In this document: in pieces, positions 6,392 to 7,071 of the stretch
Numbering within the stretch: the stretch's first letter is position 1
Layout of the letters: every line of letters starts with the position of its first letter
Origin: Tannerella sp.
Lineage (GTDB): Bacteria; Bacteroidota; Bacteroidia; Bacteroidales; Tannerellaceae
Length of the DNA: 7,071 bases
Assembly (NCBI GenBank): GCA_031269635.1
Contig: JAISYY010000234.1
Coordinates: forward strand, 1 to 7,071
Direction of reading: 5' to 3'
Notes under the pieces: model-generated
What the model was told of the DNA's origin: nothing
Seen by the model: the letters and a program-made list of their open reading frames with translations, nothing else
Databases searched by the model: none
Position numbers and translations under genes: made by a program

Positions 6392-6427
6392 ATGAAAGTA
6401 AAAGACATTGTTGCAGCGATAGAATAA
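6392..6427 (+). pseudogene. First 11 codons of a NIF3-family gene, truncated
   Basis: ATG 6392 begins MKVKDIVAAIE and then meets TAA. This peptide closely matches the N-terminus of NIF3-like dinuclear-metal proteins of Bacteroidota (pattern MK(I/V)K(D/E)I(I/V)xAIE, normally followed by FAPLxLQE). It sits directly behind a strong promoter. The rest of the gene is absent: after GAA the sequence turns into the AT-rich left flank of an IS5-type transposase remnant. I infer that insertion of the element, followed by deletion, removed the body of the gene. The match is only 11 residues, so the identification is tentative. Confidence 0.5.
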
Positions 6428-6443
6428 AAAAGGGTTATTGATA

Positions 6444-6451
6444 TATCTTTG
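6444..6451 (+). promoter_or_regulatory. -7 promoter element of the IS remnant
   Basis: TATCTTTG matches TAnnTTTG and lies 27 nt before the transposase ATG at 6479. No TTTG-like -33 element is seen at the expected distance, so it may be inactive now or may have lost its -33 at the insertion junction. Confidence 0.45.
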
Positions 6452-6478
6452 TCTTTGCAAACACAAAAATATAGATAC

Positions 6479-6794
6479 ATGAGTACCCTATCAAGAACCC
6501 CGAACAAAGGTAAGTACAAAATACGTAATTGGAAAGAGTATAATTCAAAACTGTGTAAGCGAGGAAGTTTGTAATTGTTTAACAGATTTGCCACTTCCTG
6601 ATTACACGACTTTGTGTCGTCGCCAGGGAAGCCTTCCCGTGGAGAAGAGTAAACGATTAGATAGTGGTGAAAACTTGGTAGTAGGCATAGATTCGACCGG
6701 CTTGAAAGTTCACGGTGAAGGTAAATGGAAAGTACGTAAACACGGCTGGGGCAAGCACCGTACCTGGATGCCCGATTCTTACAAGGTAGGATAA
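6479..6794 (+). pseudogene. IS5-family transposase, internally deleted and truncated
   Basis: Two pieces in different frames. Piece 1 (6479-6574) gives an N-terminus with KYKIRNWKEYNSKLCKRGSL, typical of IS5 transposases, then a stop. Piece 2 (6573-6794) gives TDLPLPDYTTLCRR followed by VVGIDSTGLKVHGEGKWKV and RKHGWGKHRTW, which is the region around the first catalytic Asp (in GIDSTG) of the DDE site. Compared with intact members (about 300 or more residues), roughly 70 residues are missing at the joint near 6571, and everything after RTW (base 6767), including the second Asp and the Glu, is missing. The tail MPDSYKVG is not transposase-like. The enzyme cannot be active. Confidence 0.82.
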
Positions 6795-6886
6795 AACAAT
6801 ATCTAACGAAATGAAGGACGGGGTTGTCTATTGTGTCGTTGCAACAAAGTCAAAGTAAAATATGACAAAGAGCATAAAATGAGAAT
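6795..6886. other. Unassigned junction DNA between IS remnant and helicase relic
   Basis: About 90 bp with no convincing coding frame, no hairpin with a T tract and no repeat I can recognise. It joins two gene fragments and is probably the product of one or more deletions. Confidence 0.4.
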
Positions 6887-7052
6887 CGTACCGCTGTTGC
6901 CGGCTCGTCCGGTACGACCGATACTGTGTACGTATGTTTCCGCCACGTCGGGCAGGTCGTCGTTGATAACCATTTTCCGGATTAGCCATATCAATTCCTC
7001 TTGCTGCAATGTCTGTTGCAATAATGACGTGTGTCTTTCCCGACTTGAAATT
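6887..7052 (-). pseudogene. DEAD-box RNA helicase (RhlE-like) fragment, frameshifted
   Basis: Read on the minus strand. Bases 7052-6987 give NFKSGKTHVIIATDIAARGID, containing helicase motif V (ATDIAARGID). Then, after a shift of one frame near 6977-6986, bases 6976-6887 give KMVINDDLPDVAETYVHSIG followed by RTGRAGNSGT, containing motif VI. Motif VI has Ser in place of the Arg of the usual HRIGRTGR, and a Tyr is replaced by Asp in the usual NYDLP. Upstream in the motif V frame there is a stop at 7056-7058, and downstream similarity ends after SGT. Only this core of the second RecA-like domain remains, so it is a relic of a helicase gene. A sequencing error could explain the one-base shift, but not the stop and the missing ends. 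Confidence 0.8.
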
Positions 7053-7071
7053 AATTCAGAAATATTTATAC

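Larger units (their letters stand above)
6425..6794 (+). mobile_element. Degraded IS5-family insertion sequence remnant
   Basis: Contains the transposase pseudogene described separately and its upstream flank with a promoter-like box. The left edge is placed where the NIF3-like frame stops matching. I could not find matching terminal inverted repeats or a target-site duplication, and the right edge is only the end of the recognisable frame, so both limits are approximate. Confidence 0.6.

Noticed and set aside
6376..6594. Minus-strand 72-codon frame opposite the IS remnant
   Set aside because: It is antisense to the recognisable transposase N-terminus and the NIF3-like start and has no domain of its own.

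Overview
The window looks like a chromosomal segment of a Bacteroidota organism, most likely order Bacteroidales. The evidence is Bacteroidota-type -7 promoter elements (TAnnTTTG), a C-terminal sorting-like tail on the first protein, a TonB-dependent outer-membrane receptor, and start sites without strong Shine-Dalgarno sequences. Species cannot be named from the sequence. No complete undescribed system is visible. The unusual parts are regulatory, repetitive or decayed DNA.

Layout. (1) 1-2095 is a tightly packed plus-strand run: the 3' end of a probable secreted protein, a TrmO-type tRNA methyltransferase starting 5 nt after it, and a probable lipoprotein whose frame overlaps the TrmO stop (ATGA). 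(2) 2096-2471 is gene-poor and holds two copies of an approximately 80-bp palindromic element. The open frame through it is probably not coding. (3) 2472-5588 is a two-gene import unit: a periplasmic class III (siderophore/cobamide/heme type) binding protein and, 24 nt later, a 686-residue TonB-dependent receptor. The partner permease and ATPase are not in the window. (4) 5589-5851 is a markedly AT-rich intergenic stretch with a short direct repeat, a small hairpin, a promoter, and a perfect 11+11 bp inverted repeat just after the predicted transcription start. (5) 5852-6313 encodes a small cupin protein. (6) 6314-7071 is a graveyard: a promoter plus the first 11 codons of a probable NIF3-family gene, a doubly deleted IS5-family transposase, and on the minus strand a frameshifted DEAD-box helicase fragment.

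How the genes work together. The binding protein and receptor plausibly take one scarce ligand across the outer membrane (TonB-driven) and hold it in the periplasm for an ABC importer encoded elsewhere. The first three genes are probably co-transcribed but have no obvious common function. Base composition drops after the receptor gene (36 of 60 G+C at 4921-4980 against 12 of 60 at 5761-5820). Together with the IS and gene relics, this suggests the right-hand 1.5 kb has a history of insertion and deletion.
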